Source: an uncultured Thalassolituus sp.
GTDB lineage: Bacteria > Pseudomonadota > Gammaproteobacteria > Pseudomonadales > Oceanobacteraceae
Length of the DNA: 64,000 nucleotides
Reading direction: 5' to 3'
Assembly (NCBI RefSeq): GCF_950066645.1
Contig: NZ_CATMFB010000007.1
Location: forward strand, 62,001-126,000
Shown here: piece after piece, positions 8,502 to 17,661 of the stretch
Layout: every line of letters starts with the position of its first letter
Numbering within the stretch: position 1 is the first letter of the stretch
Notes under the pieces: generated by a model
Databases searched by the model: none
Seen by the model: only the letters and a program-made list of their open reading frames with translations
Told to the model about the DNA's origin: nothing
Translations under genes and position numbers: made by a program

Positions 8502-10643
8502 ATGGATTCTGTGGCCTGTAAAGATATGAAAAAACTTCTGGATGGTGAGATTTCACCATTCAGCTATTTGAAGATTGCGAATGATTATCTTGCTTCGCCA
8601 GAGACGATAAACGTTGGCAGAGAATATATTATAAGGGCTCTAGATAAAATTAATTTATTCGAGAGTAACAGTAAGACGTTTAAAATTTTAGTTCGGAAGT
8701 CAGGATTATATCCGTATCTCGATAAGTATTTTTCGGATGGTCAAGGCGATGAAACAAAATTCGTATTAGAACTATACGATTCTGGTTTGAATGGGTTCAT
8801 ATTTCATTCGATGCAAGCAAAAGTTTTTAATTCTATAGTCTCTGGTGAGAATGTAATTTTAGGTGCTCCTACTAGTATGGGTAAGAGCGCAGTTGTGGAT
8901 GCCTTGATCAACTCAAAGATGTACAGTTGTGTTGTAATAGTAGTACCGACTATTGCTCTTATAGATGAAACTAGGAAACGTATTGCTAGACGCTTTGAGC
9001 ATGAATATCAAATAATCTATCACGGCTCCCAAGTTAGAACACGAAAAAGAGCCGTGTATATTTTAACTCAAGAAAGAGTTAATGAAAGAGATGATCTTGA
9101 TAGTGTAGATCTATTTGTTATCGATGAGTTCTATAAACTTGCTTTTTCTAATGAAGATAGAAGTCGTGTAGTGGCTTTGAATATCGCCCTTAGTAGATTG
9201 ATGTCCGTTTCAAAACAATTTTTCATGATCGGACCAAATATTGATTTAGTACGCGGTATGGAGTGTTTTGGGCGGGATTATAGATTCATACCTACAGATT
9301 TCAGAACGGTTGCGACAAATAATTTTAAATATAATATTTCTCCTAATGATACTGGAGAGAAAATACGAGTTCTTTTAGATATTATTAAAGAATACGAAGG
9401 TCAGACCATCATATATTGTAAGTCTCAATCAGAAATCTCTAAGGTTTTTGGAGGTATTGAAGAATTTTTAAATGAGGATTTTGATTTCGATTTTAGAAAG
9501 TGGTTAATTTGCAACTATGGTTCTGATTGGGTTTTCAGTAAAGCGTTAAAAAAAGGTGTAGGAATACACCATGGTTCACTTCCACGTGCCCTGCAGCAGA
9601 AAGTTATTGAGCTTTTTAATAATAAGAAAATACGATTTTTGATCTGTACTTCTACACTTATCGAAGGTGTAAATACTGCAGCGGAAAATGTTGTGATATA
9701 TGACAACAGAAAAGCAACGGTATCTATTGATTCATTTACTCAGAAGAATATTTCAGGTAGAGCTGGGCGTATGAGTCAACACCTTATTGGTAATGTTTTT
9801 AGTCTGGAGGGGGATACAAAGAATGAAACTCCCTCAAATGTTGTTGAATTAGGCGTTACTCAGCAAGAAGGAGATGAGAGTTTAGGCTTGATTGCGTCGA
9901 TCCAGAGTGAGCATTTGACTGCCCAGGGGAAAGAGGAGTTATCAAGGTTTGTTCAACGTGCTGGTCTTCCCCTAGGAATTTATCAAACTAATTCAAGATA
10001 TTTAGTGACGGATATAGATGAAGGTTATGAAATAATTAAAAGATACAGCATCGAAGAATTACGATTATTTGTTAATTTTGGAAAGTTTGATTCAGTTAGA
10101 ATAGACCTTTTTGTTCGTTTTATGAAGAAGGTGGAGTTTAGGTCTTTACAACGGATGTCACTGCATTTTGATGACAATAATGATTTTAAAAATAGGTTCT
10201 CATGGTATTTGTTTTCAAATTCACACTCTGAATATCTGAAAGATAGATTGAAATATATATACGGTTATTACTCTTCTGAGAAAAGTAGATCGGAGGAGAC
10301 CGATAGAGAGTTGAAAATTGTAAGGAATATATTTCGATATAATGTTCCAAGTGCACTGATTCTGTACGAAGAATTACTTAATCACCGTTTAACTGAATAT
10401 GGCGTTGAGGATAAGGTTGACTTGGGGCATATACTACATGTTTTTGAAAATTCTCATCTCGTCTCGGTATTTTCTGCTTTAGAGGAATCTGGAGTGCCTA
10501 TTGAGACTTTGGAAAAGTTGGAGTCCGAGCGATTTAAAAATTCTACTTTAGATGCGGTAACTAGGTATCTACGGCGATTTTATCAAGATCTTGAAATACT
10601 AGACGACACAGACAGGGTATTCATTAAGACGGCCTTGTTGTGA
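8502..10643 (+). CDS. SF2 (Ski2-like) DEAD/DEAH-box helicase, HamB-like
   Basis: Walker A GAPTSMGKSAV, Walker B VDLFVIDEFYKLA, IIYCKSQSE, HHGSLPRALQQKVIELFNNKKIRFLICTSTLIEGVNTAAENVVIYD, motif VI NISGRAGRM. Confidence 0.88.
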   Translation: MDSVACKDMKKLLDGEISPFSYLKIANDYLASPETINVGREYIIRALDKINLFESNSKTFKILVRKSGLYPYLDKYFSDGQGDETKFVLELYDSGLNGFIFHSMQAKVFNSIVSGENVILGAPTSMGKSAVVDALINSKMYSCVVIVVPTIALIDETRKRIARRFEHEYQIIYHGSQVRTRKRAVYILTQERVNERDDLDSVDLFVIDEFYKLAFSNEDRSRVVALNIALSRLMSVSKQFFMIGPNIDLVRGMECFGRDYRFIPTDFRTVATNNFKYNISPNDTGEKIRVLLDIIKEYEGQTIIYCKSQSEISKVFGGIEEFLNEDFDFDFRKWLICNYGSDWVFSKALKKGVGIHHGSLPRALQQKVIELFNNKKIRFLICTSTLIEGVNTAAENVVIYDNRKATVSIDSFTQKNISGRAGRMSQHLIGNVFSLEGDTKNETPSNVVELGVTQQEGDESLGLIASIQSEHLTAQGKEELSRFVQRAGLPLGIYQTNSRYLVTDIDEGYEIIKRYSIEELRLFVNFGKFDSVRIDLFVRFMKKVEFRSLQRMSLHFDDNNDFKNRFSWYLFSNSHSEYLKDRLKYIYGYYSSEKSRSEETDRELKIVRNIFRYNVPSALILYEELLNHRLTEYGVEDKVDLGHILHVFENSHLVSVFSALEESGVPIETLEKLESERFKNSTLDAVTRYLRRFYQDLEILDDTDRVFIKTALL

Positions 10644-10652
10644 AAGAATTTT

Positions 10653-10973
10653 ATGAGTTTAGACGGTGACTCTGTGGCTATTTCGGAAGCATACAAAGAG
10701 GGAATGGAGCATTACAGAAATTCCGGTGACGATCTTCGTTCTTGTCCGTACGAGCCGGGCTCTAAAGAATATGAGGATTTCAGTGCAGGTTTTTGTCAAG
10801 CAATGAAGCGGTGTGATGCAGGGCGAGCTCGTAACTCTGCAGGTAGGGATATGTGGTCGATAAGGGAAGAACTAGAAAAGGCGAGACAGGAGAAGCTGGA
10901 AAAAGAGAAAAGCGAAAGAGACAAGGAACGAAAAAGGAAGAAGTACTTACGAGAATCCCGAGGTGAATATTGA
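10653..10973 (+). CDS. Small charged protein with ribosome-modulation-factor (RMF)-like segment
   Basis: 106 aa; AYKEGMEHYRNSGDDLRSCPYEPGSKEYEDFSAGFCQAM resembles the RMF pattern (A..GY.AG..CPY......W..GW..AM), followed by a K/E/R-rich tail. 9 bp downstream of the helicase stop. Confidence 0.55.
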   Translation: MSLDGDSVAISEAYKEGMEHYRNSGDDLRSCPYEPGSKEYEDFSAGFCQAMKRCDAGRARNSAGRDMWSIREELEKARQEKLEKEKSERDKERKRKKYLRESRGEY

Positions 10974-11050
10974 ACCTGCCTGGGGGTAGTTGAGTGCCTT
11001 GATCACACTAACTACAATAGCACTCCGTTAACATATCTCAGGTTCGTACC

Positions 11051-11293
11051 ATGTCCAATAACAAACCAGAACTCCCAAATCACCTGTCCATCAACCCGCG
11101 CAGCCCGCACTTCGTTGAAGAGTGCTTTGAGCACGACATCGGCATCCGCTTCAAGGGCAAAGAGCGTGCGGACATCGAGGAATACAACATCAGTGAAGGT
11201 TGGGTGAAGATTTCGTCGCCGACGACCAAAGATCGCTTTGGTCGCCCGCTGCTGATTAAGCTGAAGGGCGAGGTTGAGGCGTTTTATAAGTGA
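11051..11293 (+). CDS. DUF3297 family protein
   Basis: MSNNKPELPNHLSINPRSPHFVEECFEHDIGIRFKGKERADIEEYNISEGWVKI, characteristic of DUF3297. Confidence 0.88.
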   Translation: MSNNKPELPNHLSINPRSPHFVEECFEHDIGIRFKGKERADIEEYNISEGWVKISSPTTKDRFGRPLLIKLKGEVEAFYK

Positions 11294-11310
11294 GTCTCTG
11301 AGCATGGCGC

Positions 11311-11337
11311 TGGGTTCCCGCCTTCGCGGGAATGACA
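11311..11337. repeat. Dispersed hairpin repeat (TTCCCGCCTTCGCGGGAATGA type)
   Basis: TGGGTTCCCGCCTTCGCGGGAATGACA, the palindromic repeat common between proteobacterial genes. Confidence 0.55.
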
Positions 11338-11340
11338 ACA

Positions 11341-11370
11341 AAGAAACCGCCTGTTGGCGGTTTCTTTGTT
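11341..11370 (+). terminator. Rho-independent terminator
   Basis: AAGAAACCGCC-TGTT-GGCGGTTTCTTTGTTT perfect stem. Confidence 0.75.
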
Positions 11371-11390
11371 TCTGCGGGGGAGAACCCGGT

Positions 11391-11423
11391 CGTCGTTAGC
11401 AAAATACGCTGAACGGCTCCTAC
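11391..11423 (-). repeat. REP-like element (GTAGGAGC head)
   Basis: Reverse complement GTAGGAGCCGTTCAGCGTATTTTGCTAACGACG; near-identical copy at 12757-12789. Confidence 0.55.
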
Positions 11424-11440
11424 AGTTCAGTGGTGGCCAA

Positions 11441-11821
11441 TCAGGCAGCTATGCCGCCTTTGTGCTGGTAGTGTGAGAAGAGCATGGTGGTTTGATCGAC
11501 CAGGCCAAACACGGCCAGCGCGTCTTCATTCTGCATCATGGCCGCCGATGCTGCTTTGGCTGAGGCGTCATCTTCCCAGACGATAAACTCAATCCAGTGA
11601 CCGTTCTCTTCGCTGTAGTAGTAATCCCGTGATTTGAAGCCTTCTGCTGTCAGTACTACGGCGTTGAGGTTGGCCATGGCGGTTTCCTGATCGGCAAAGT
11701 CTACGTCTCCCCGGAACTGCAGGGCGATGATTTCGAAGCTGTTGTTCAGGTTGGCAGCAGTGGCATGAAGGGGTGGGATAGAAGTTGTGTTGATTGCTGG
11801 GTTAAGAGCTGAAGTTTGCAT
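11441..11821 (-). CDS. Hypothetical protein, likely dimeric alpha/beta-barrel (ABM-like)
   Basis: 126 aa; ETAMANLNAVVLTAEGFKSRDYYYSEENGHWIEFIVWEDDASAKAASAAMMQNEDALAVFGLVD; divergent from the WYL regulator. Confidence 0.7.
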   Translation of the reverse strand: MQTSALNPAINTTSIPPLHATAANLNNSFEIIALQFRGDVDFADQETAMANLNAVVLTAEGFKSRDYYYSEENGHWIEFIVWEDDASAKAASAAMMQNEDALAVFGLVDQTTMLFSHYQHKGGIAA

Positions 11822-11923
11822 ATCCGTTTCTCCGGTCTGTTCTATTCAATTCAAGTCAATTGTCTGGGGTTGTTCCCGAGTTGTGTGTGCGCCTTTGTCT
11901 TGGCACAGATTCAGAGTAATCTT

Positions 11924-11948
11924 ATAACCGACATTAAATGTCGGTTAT
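11924..11948. promoter_or_regulatory. Perfect 12-bp-arm palindrome, candidate operator
   Basis: ATAACCGACATT-A-AATGTCGGTTAT between the divergent ABM-like gene and the WYL regulator. Confidence 0.65.
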
Positions 11949-12003
11949 TTTGTTAGGCTGTGAAAATCTAACGAAAGCAGGCTGTTTCAGGAGAAAGATA
12001 CGC

Positions 12004-12738
12004 GTGGCAAAAGGTAGCTTATTGAATAAGCAGAATCGTCTGGATCGTCTTGTCGGGTTATTACGGCAGGATGAGGTCTGGACGATGAAGCGCCTCGCGG
12101 ATCAGCTTGAGGTGAGTGACCGTACGCTGCTGCGTGATATCAATGAACTGCGTGAGCAGGGCGTTCCTATCGAAGCTGAGCGCGGTCCTGGTGGTGGTGT
12201 CAGCCTGAGTCGTCGCTGGGGTGTCGATAAGCTGCGGCTCAACCACGAAGAGGTGATCAGTATGCTGGTGTCGCTGGCGATTACAGAGACGCTGCAAAGC
12301 CCCTTATTGGCAGAGCCTGTACGCAGTGTTCGCCAGAAGATGACGTTGGGTTTACCTGAGCATCAGCGTCAGGTGGTTAATCAGTTACGTAAGCGTATTC
12401 TGGTGGGTGATCCGGCGTCAGGGCAGGTCACGCAGACCTACAGCCAGCCCAGCGCAGCCATTACCAGGCAGGTAACGACGGGGTTCTTTGAGTTGGAGAT
12501 GCTGGATATTGAGTATGTTGCGGGCACTGGCGCGGTGACTGAGCGCCGGATCGAACCTCAGTATTTGTTCTTTAACTGGCCGGTCTGGTATCTGCTGGGT
12601 TGGGATCATTTGCGTGACGCGCCACGGGTGTTCCGGATTGATCGGATGCAGAAGGTGAAGCTTGCGGGTGAGGCGTTCAGACCGCGGGCTCGTTCGCTGA
12701 TTTTGCAGGGGCTGGATGATTATTATCGGTTGTTGTGA
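12004..12738 (+). CDS. YafY-type HTH/WYL-domain transcriptional regulator
   Basis: NKQNRLDRLVGLLRQDEVWTMKRLADQLEVSDRTLLRDINELREQGVPIEAERGPGGGVSL (HTH_11) plus WYL region EPQYLFFNWPVWYLLGWDHLRDAPRVFRIDRM. GTG at 12004 with upstream AGGAG preferred over the track ATG at 11938, which lies in the palindrome. Confidence 0.85.
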   Translation: MAKGSLLNKQNRLDRLVGLLRQDEVWTMKRLADQLEVSDRTLLRDINELREQGVPIEAERGPGGGVSLSRRWGVDKLRLNHEEVISMLVSLAITETLQSPLLAEPVRSVRQKMTLGLPEHQRQVVNQLRKRILVGDPASGQVTQTYSQPSAAITRQVTTGFFELEMLDIEYVAGTGAVTERRIEPQYLFFNWPVWYLLGWDHLRDAPRVFRIDRMQKVKLAGEAFRPRARSLILQGLDDYYRLL

Positions 12739-12756
12739 GGGTGGTTTCAGGGATAC

Positions 12757-12789
12757 CGCCGTGAGCAAAATGCGCTGAACGGCTCCTAC
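12757..12789 (-). repeat. REP-like element (GTAGGAGC head)
   Basis: Reverse complement GTAGGAGCCGTTCAGCGCATTTTGCTCACGGCGG; GCCGT..AGC / GCT.ACGGC stem. Confidence 0.55.
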
Positions 12790-12795
12790 GGGCGA

Positions 12796-13143
12796 TTATT
12801 GAACGCGGTGCAGCCGGTTTATTAATACCGGGATTTCAGTCTGGATGATGCTCCAGACAACGTCGTTATCAATGCCCAGATATCCGTGTATCAGCTGATT
12901 TCTGGTGGCGATGATCATTCGCCATGGAATATCGGAGTGCTCTTCACGGATATCTGTCGGGATGTGGGTTGCAGCTTCCCCAATCAGTTCGATATTTCGC
13001 AACGTCGCATCGTATGTCAGATTACTGGCTTCAAAGGCTTCTTGGGTCATGCCATTGGTGTAGGAAAGGACTTTCTCACAGCACTCCAGCATATCTTTGA
13101 TGTAGAACCGCCACTCACGTTTAGTCTTAGGCGACATCAACAC
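12796..13143 (-). CDS. hepT: HepT-like (DUF86) ribonuclease toxin
   Basis: IELIGEAATHIPTDIREEHSDIPWRMIIATRNQLIHGYLGID; RNxxxHxY catalytic motif; overlaps the upstream nucleotidyltransferase gene. Confidence 0.85.
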   Translation of the reverse strand: MLMSPKTKREWRFYIKDMLECCEKVLSYTNGMTQEAFEASNLTYDATLRNIELIGEAATHIPTDIREEHSDIPWRMIIATRNQLIHGYLGIDNDVVWSIIQTEIPVLINRLHRVQ

Positions 13144-13420
13144 GGTCCTGTGTGATGTATGGCTTTAGCTCTTCGCGGACTGCTTTCTCTGTAACCAGGT
13201 CTACGGGGCTGCCCAGGGCTTCTTCTAGGTAGAACTGTACGCCGAAGAATTGCTTGGAGGTGGCTTTGCCATCGAAGCCAACGAGGATGTCGATATCGCT
13301 GTCTTCGCGGGCGTCGTCACGCGCTGTTGAGCCAAAAAGCGCGAGCGTGGTCAGGCCGTACCGTTCCTGAAGGACGGGCTTGCAGCGGGACAATATGTCG
13401 AGTGCCTGTTCGCGGTTCAT
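13127..13420 (-). CDS. mntA: MntA-like nucleotidyltransferase antitoxin
   Basis: ALFGSTARDDAREDSDIDILVGFDGKAT (GSx10DxD minimal NTase motif); internal Met MNREQALDILSRC preferred as start. Confidence 0.85.
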   Translation of the reverse strand: MNREQALDILSRCKPVLQERYGLTTLALFGSTARDDAREDSDIDILVGFDGKATSKQFFGVQFYLEEALGSPVDLVTEKAVREELKPYITQDRVDVA

Positions 13421-13523
13421 ATATTTGGCCGGTGTGCGTGTTTTGATCAGTTTAACCGAGAGGCCGGTGTTCGCAAAATAGGGCTTTAGATAGGGTAGGC
13501 CGTAGGCGGGTTGTTCCAACCCG

Positions 13524-13553
13524 GATCGCCAAAGCTTCGCGTTTGGCTCCTAC
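13524..13553 (-). repeat. REP-like element (GTAGGAGC head)
   Basis: Reverse complement GTAGGAGCCAAACGCGAAGCTTTGGCGATC, Pseudomonas-like REP form. Confidence 0.55.
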
Positions 13554-13584
13554 ATGGAATGGCAGCAGCCTGAAATAAGCGAGA

Positions 13585-13624
13585 TATAAAAAAACGCCAG
13601 GTCTTTGCAGAGCTGGCGTTTTTG
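13585..13624 (-). terminator. Rho-independent terminator of valS
   Basis: AACGCCAG-loop-CTGGCGTT flanked by an A-run and a T-run. Confidence 0.8.
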
Positions 13625-13645
13625 TTTTCCGAGCAATGTCGCTGA

Positions 13646-16582
13646 TTACAACGCTTTGATCTTTTCGATCTGGTCGTTGAGTTTGGCGATGTCACGCTCG
13701 AAGCCGGCGGCTTTTTCTTTCTCTTTTTCGATCACGGCTTCTGGTGCTTTGTCGACGAACCCTGGGTTACCCAGTTTGTTCTGTACTCGCTCCAGTTCTT
13801 TGCCGAGTTTTTCAATCGACTTGCTCAGACGCGCTACTTCTGCGTCTTTGTCGATGAAGCCAGCCATGGGTACGAGTACTTCCATGTCGCCCACCAGTTG
13901 GGTAACAGACATAGGTTCTTCGTCGCCTTCGTTCAGCCAGGTCAGTTTGTTGAGCTTGGCGAGTTTCATCAGGAAGGCCTGGTTTTCTTCGGCACGGCGG
14001 AAGTCTTCGTCACCGCCGTTTTTGAACAGCAGTTCCAGTTCGAAGCCTGGGGCGATGTTCTTCTCGGCGCGGACGTTACGTACGGCGGTAATCACGTTCT
14101 GCAGCCATTCGATGTCGGCTTCGGCTTCGGCGTCGATCAGGGCGTCCTGAGCTTCTGGGTAAGCGGCGAGCATGATGGTATCGCCGGATTTACCCGCGAG
14201 GTCTTTCACCTGATGCCAGATAGACTCGGTGATGAACGGGATGATCGGGTGTGCCAGTCGCAGAATAGCTTCGAGTACGCGTACCAGCGTACCGCGAGTG
14301 CCGCGCTTCTCTTCTTCGGTGGCGTTTTCGTCCCACAGAACTGGCTTAGACAGCTCGAGGTACCAGTCGCAGTATTCGTTCCAGATGAATTCGTACAGCG
14401 TCTGTGCGGCCATGTCGAAGCGGTACTGATCCATATGGCGGCGTACTTCGCTTTCAGCGCGTTGCAGGCGGGAGATGATCCAGCGGTCTGCCAGTGACAG
14501 GGCAGCGTCTTCTCCGTTCACACCACAGGCGGCTTTCATGGCGTCGGTGATTTCGATCAAGCCGCCATCTGCATTCTCAACGGCCTCTTCGCCGGCCACA
14601 GACAACATCACGTAGCGTGAGGCGTTCCACAGCTTGTTGCAGAAGTTACGGTAGCCTTCGAGGCGCTTCATGTCCCAGTTGATGTCACGGCCGGTCGAGG
14701 CCATGGCAGCGAGGGTGAAGCGCAGGGCGTCGGTGCCGTGTGGCGCGATGCCTTCCGGGAATTCTTTCTGAGTGCGCTTGCCGATTTTCTCAGCCAGTTG
14801 TGGCTGCATCATGTTGCCGGTGCGCTTCTCGAGCAGGTCGTTCAGTGAGATACCGTCGATCATATCCAGCGGATCGAGGACGTTACCTTTCGATTTGGAC
14901 ATCTTCTGGCCGACTTCGTCACGGATCAGGCCGGTCACGTACACGGTTTTAAACGGTACCTGTGGTTTGCCATCGTCATCTTTGCAGAAGTGCATGGTCA
15001 TCATGATCATGCGCGCAACCCAGAAGAAGATGATGTCGAAACCGGTAACCAGTACGTCGGTCGGGTGGAAGTCGAGCATACGCTTGGCGACTTCCGGATC
15101 GTCCAGGTTTGGCCAGCCCAGCGTACCGAAGGTCCACAGAGCAGAGGAGAACCAGGTATCCAGTACGTCTTCGTCCTGTGAGAGCTTCACGTCGTCAGCC
15201 AGGTTGTTGGCTGCGCGTACTTCGGCTTCGTCGTGGCCAACGTAGACGTTACCTTCTTCGTCGTACCAGGCCGGGATACGGTGACCCCACCACAGCTGAC
15301 GGGAGATACACCAGTCCTGAATGTCGCGCATCCAGCTGAAGTACATGTTTTCGTAGTTCTTTGGTACGAACTGAATGTCGCCGTTCTCTACCGCTTCAAT
15401 CGCAGGCTTCGCCAGTGTCTTGGCGTCAACGTACCATTGGTCGGTGAGCATTGGCTCGATGACAACGCCGCCACGGTCGCCGTATGGCACAGTGAGGTCG
15501 TGGTCTTTGATTTCGTCGAGCAGGCCAGCGGCTTCAAAATCAGCGACGATGGCTTTACGCGCGGCGAAGCGCTCCATGCCACGGTACTTTTCTGGAATGC
15601 TGGCTTTTACATCTTCGTTTACGCTGCCGTCGGTGTTGAACACTTGTGGCACGTCACGCACGTCGGCGTTGAAAGTGAAGATGTTGATCATTGGCAGGCT
15701 GCAGCGTTTGCCGACTTCATAGTCATTGAAGTCGTGCGCTGGGGTGACCTTAACGGCACCGGTGCCTTTGTCCATGTCGGCGTGTTCGTCGCCCACAATC
15801 GGAATACGACGGTCGACTAACGGCAGCACGATGTCTTTACCGATCAGATCTTTGTAGCGCGGATCTTCCGGGTTAACGGCTACACCGGTGTCGCCCAGCA
15901 TGGTTTCCGGACGGGTGGTCGCAACAACGATGTAGTCTTTGCCTTCAGAGGTTTTCAGACCGTCGGCCAGCGGGTAGCGCAGGTGCCACATGTGACCTTT
16001 CTTGTCTTTGTTTTCGACTTCGAGGTCAGAGATAGCGGTGTGCAGTTTCGGGTCCCAGTTTACCAGGCGCTTACCGCGGTAAATCAGGCCGTCTTTGTAC
16101 AGGCGGATAAAGACTTCCTGAACGGCTTTATAAAAGCCATCGTCCATGGTGAAGCGTTCGGTGTCCCAGTCCACAGAGTTACCGAGTCGACGCATCTGTT
16201 TGGTGATGGTGCCACCGGAGTGTTCTTTCCATTCCCAGACTTTCTCGAGGAACTTTTCACGGCCAAGCTCGTGGCGGTCTGGCTGGTTTTCAGCGGCGAG
16301 TTTGCGCTCAACAACCATCTGGGTCGCAATACCGGCGTGGTCGGTACCAACCTGCCACAGGGCTTTTTTACCCTGCATACGCTTATAGCGGGTGAGGGCG
16401 TCCTGGATGGTGTGCTGGAAGGCATGACCCATGTGCAGTGAACCGGTGACGTTCGGCGGCGGGATCATGATGGAATAACCTTCGCCGGTCAGTCCGTCTT
16501 GGTAAGGCTTGAAGTAGCCTTTCTCTTCCCACTCTTTGTACCAGGTTTGTTCGATTGCGCTGGGTTGGTATGTCTTATCCAT
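13646..16582 (-). CDS. valS: Valyl-tRNA synthetase
   Basis: [40 protein letters not shown] (HIGH-type motif); [12 protein letters not shown] (KMSKS). Confidence 0.98.
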   Translation of the reverse strand: MDKTYQPSAIEQTWYKEWEEKGYFKPYQDGLTGEGYSIMIPPPNVTGSLHMGHAFQHTIQDALTRYKRMQGKKALWQVGTDHAGIATQMVVERKLAAENQPDRHELGREKFLEKVWEWKEHSGGTITKQMRRLGNSVDWDTERFTMDDGFYKAVQEVFIRLYKDGLIYRGKRLVNWDPKLHTAISDLEVENKDKKGHMWHLRYPLADGLKTSEGKDYIVVATTRPETMLGDTGVAVNPEDPRYKDLIGKDIVLPLVDRRIPIVGDEHADMDKGTGAVKVTPAHDFNDYEVGKRCSLPMINIFTFNADVRDVPQVFNTDGSVNEDVKASIPEKYRGMERFAARKAIVADFEAAGLLDEIKDHDLTVPYGDRGGVVIEPMLTDQWYVDAKTLAKPAIEAVENGDIQFVPKNYENMYFSWMRDIQDWCISRQLWWGHRIPAWYDEEGNVYVGHDEAEVRAANNLADDVKLSQDEDVLDTWFSSALWTFGTLGWPNLDDPEVAKRMLDFHPTDVLVTGFDIIFFWVARMIMMTMHFCKDDDGKPQVPFKTVYVTGLIRDEVGQKMSKSKGNVLDPLDMIDGISLNDLLEKRTGNMMQPQLAEKIGKRTQKEFPEGIAPHGTDALRFTLAAMASTGRDINWDMKRLEGYRNFCNKLWNASRYVMLSVAGEEAVENADGGLIEITDAMKAACGVNGEDAALSLADRWIISRLQRAESEVRRHMDQYRFDMAAQTLYEFIWNEYCDWYLELSKPVLWDENATEEEKRGTRGTLVRVLEAILRLAHPIIPFITESIWHQVKDLAGKSGDTIMLAAYPEAQDALIDAEAEADIEWLQNVITAVRNVRAEKNIAPGFELELLFKNGGDEDFRRAEENQAFLMKLAKLNKLTWLNEGDEEPMSVTQLVGDMEVLVPMAGFIDKDAEVARLSKSIEKLGKELERVQNKLGNPGFVDKAPEAVIEKEKEKAAGFERDIAKLNDQIEKIKAL

Positions 16583-16670
16583 TGCTGGCTGCTACTCGTT
16601 TTGGACGTGAAAAAAACGTGCAGGAGTATACCGGATTCGGGAGCCGGTGGGCAGTCGCAGAGACTGAAAC

Positions 16671-16698
16671 AAAGCGCCCGGCAATTGCCGGGCGCTTC
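16671..16698 (-). terminator. Rho-independent terminator
   Basis: GAAGCGCCCGGCAATTGCCGGGCGCTTTGTTT on the reverse strand, downstream of the 16726-17223 ORF. Confidence 0.65.
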
Positions 16699-16725
16699 AG
16701 GAGGAGGTGGTCTGATGCGTGAGGC

Positions 16726-17223
16726 TTATTCGCCTTTCTCGAGCAGATCGCGGATACGCGAGCGCAGGCGGCCTTTCAGCAGGGGCATCATTTCTTCAAC
16801 CAGCTCATCTACCATGCGCTCACGCTTCAGCAGATTTACCAGTGATGCGCTGGTTTCGCTCATGGTCTGGTCGATTTCGGCACGCTTCTGCATTGCTGGG
16901 TTAAGTGGTGAATTGACCGAAGGGCGAGGGGTCGGTTCGTCAACATTTGCAGCGGTGCGCTTGCTGATATGGTCAAGGACCTGACTGAGTGAGCTGACAC
17001 TTGATACCCGCTCGGGTACTGGTGCGACCTGAGCTGGCGCGGTTGGCTTCAGAACAGGCACAGCACGCAGCGGCGTGGCGGGAGCAGATGCTTTTTCTTC
17101 AAACAGATCATCCAGCACCGGAATAGCAGCGTGCTCCGGTGAGTCGGAAGATTCGTTGTCGAGGACCCGTTGCAGCATCTCTAGCTCTGCCAGCAGATCT
17201 TTGGGTTCGTCCCTGTTGCTCAT
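16726..17223 (-). CDS. Hypothetical protein (holC-valS interval)
   Basis: 165 aa ORF abutting holC; MSNRDEPKDLLAELEMLQRVLDNESSDSPEHAAIPVLDDLF. Confidence 0.75.
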   Translation of the reverse strand: MSNRDEPKDLLAELEMLQRVLDNESSDSPEHAAIPVLDDLFEEKASAPATPLRAVPVLKPTAPAQVAPVPERVSSVSSLSQVLDHISKRTAANVDEPTPRPSVNSPLNPAMQKRAEIDQTMSETSASLVNLLKRERMVDELVEEMMPLLKGRLRSRIRDLLEKGE

Positions 17224-17660
17224 CAGCGCATTCTCATATCTTTGTGTTCAATAGGATAGCCGCGATCTTTGAGGAAGCGGAAGTGCTGACGAGTGTAATC
17301 CAGTACGTCATCATTCTGCACTACTACTTCTACCAGACGTTCAAAACGGCTGAAAAAAGCCGGTAACTCCGGACTCAGATTAATAATGACATCGTGATGA
17401 TGTCCTGATTCCGGATGCCAGCCGATACTCACCGGGCAATCTGCCGGTGCGTCTTCTGCGTTCAGAAGAGCATGCGGTACAAAGGCATCTTCTCTGAACT
17501 GCCAGAGCATGTCATCCAGTGCCCGGGCGTCCTGTTCGTTAGCGACCTGCAGAAGAACACTGCGGTCTTTCTGTCTTACCTGTTCGACCAGACGACAGGC
17601 AAAAAACCACTGCTCGTGCTGGGTCTGTCCGCCAAGAATGTAAAAATCGGCCTGCGTCAT
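17223..17660 (-). CDS. holC: DNA polymerase III chi subunit
   Basis: MTQADFYILGG...ACRLVEQVRQKDRSVLLQVANEQDARALDDMLWQFREDAFVPHAL; position upstream of valS. Confidence 0.92.
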   Translation of the reverse strand: MTQADFYILGGQTQHEQWFFACRLVEQVRQKDRSVLLQVANEQDARALDDMLWQFREDAFVPHALLNAEDAPADCPVSIGWHPESGHHHDVIINLSPELPAFFSRFERLVEVVVQNDDVLDYTRQHFRFLKDRGYPIEHKDMRMR

Positions 17661-17661
17661 A

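Noticed and set aside
6840-10973. CBASS or restriction-modification assignment for the nuclease-helicase operon
   Set aside because: No CD-NTase, methyltransferase or specificity subunit visible nearby; helicase pairing fits a Hachiman-like layout better.
13898-15820. Several 150-199 aa + strand ORFs
   Set aside because: Antisense shadows of valS in GC-rich coding sequence.
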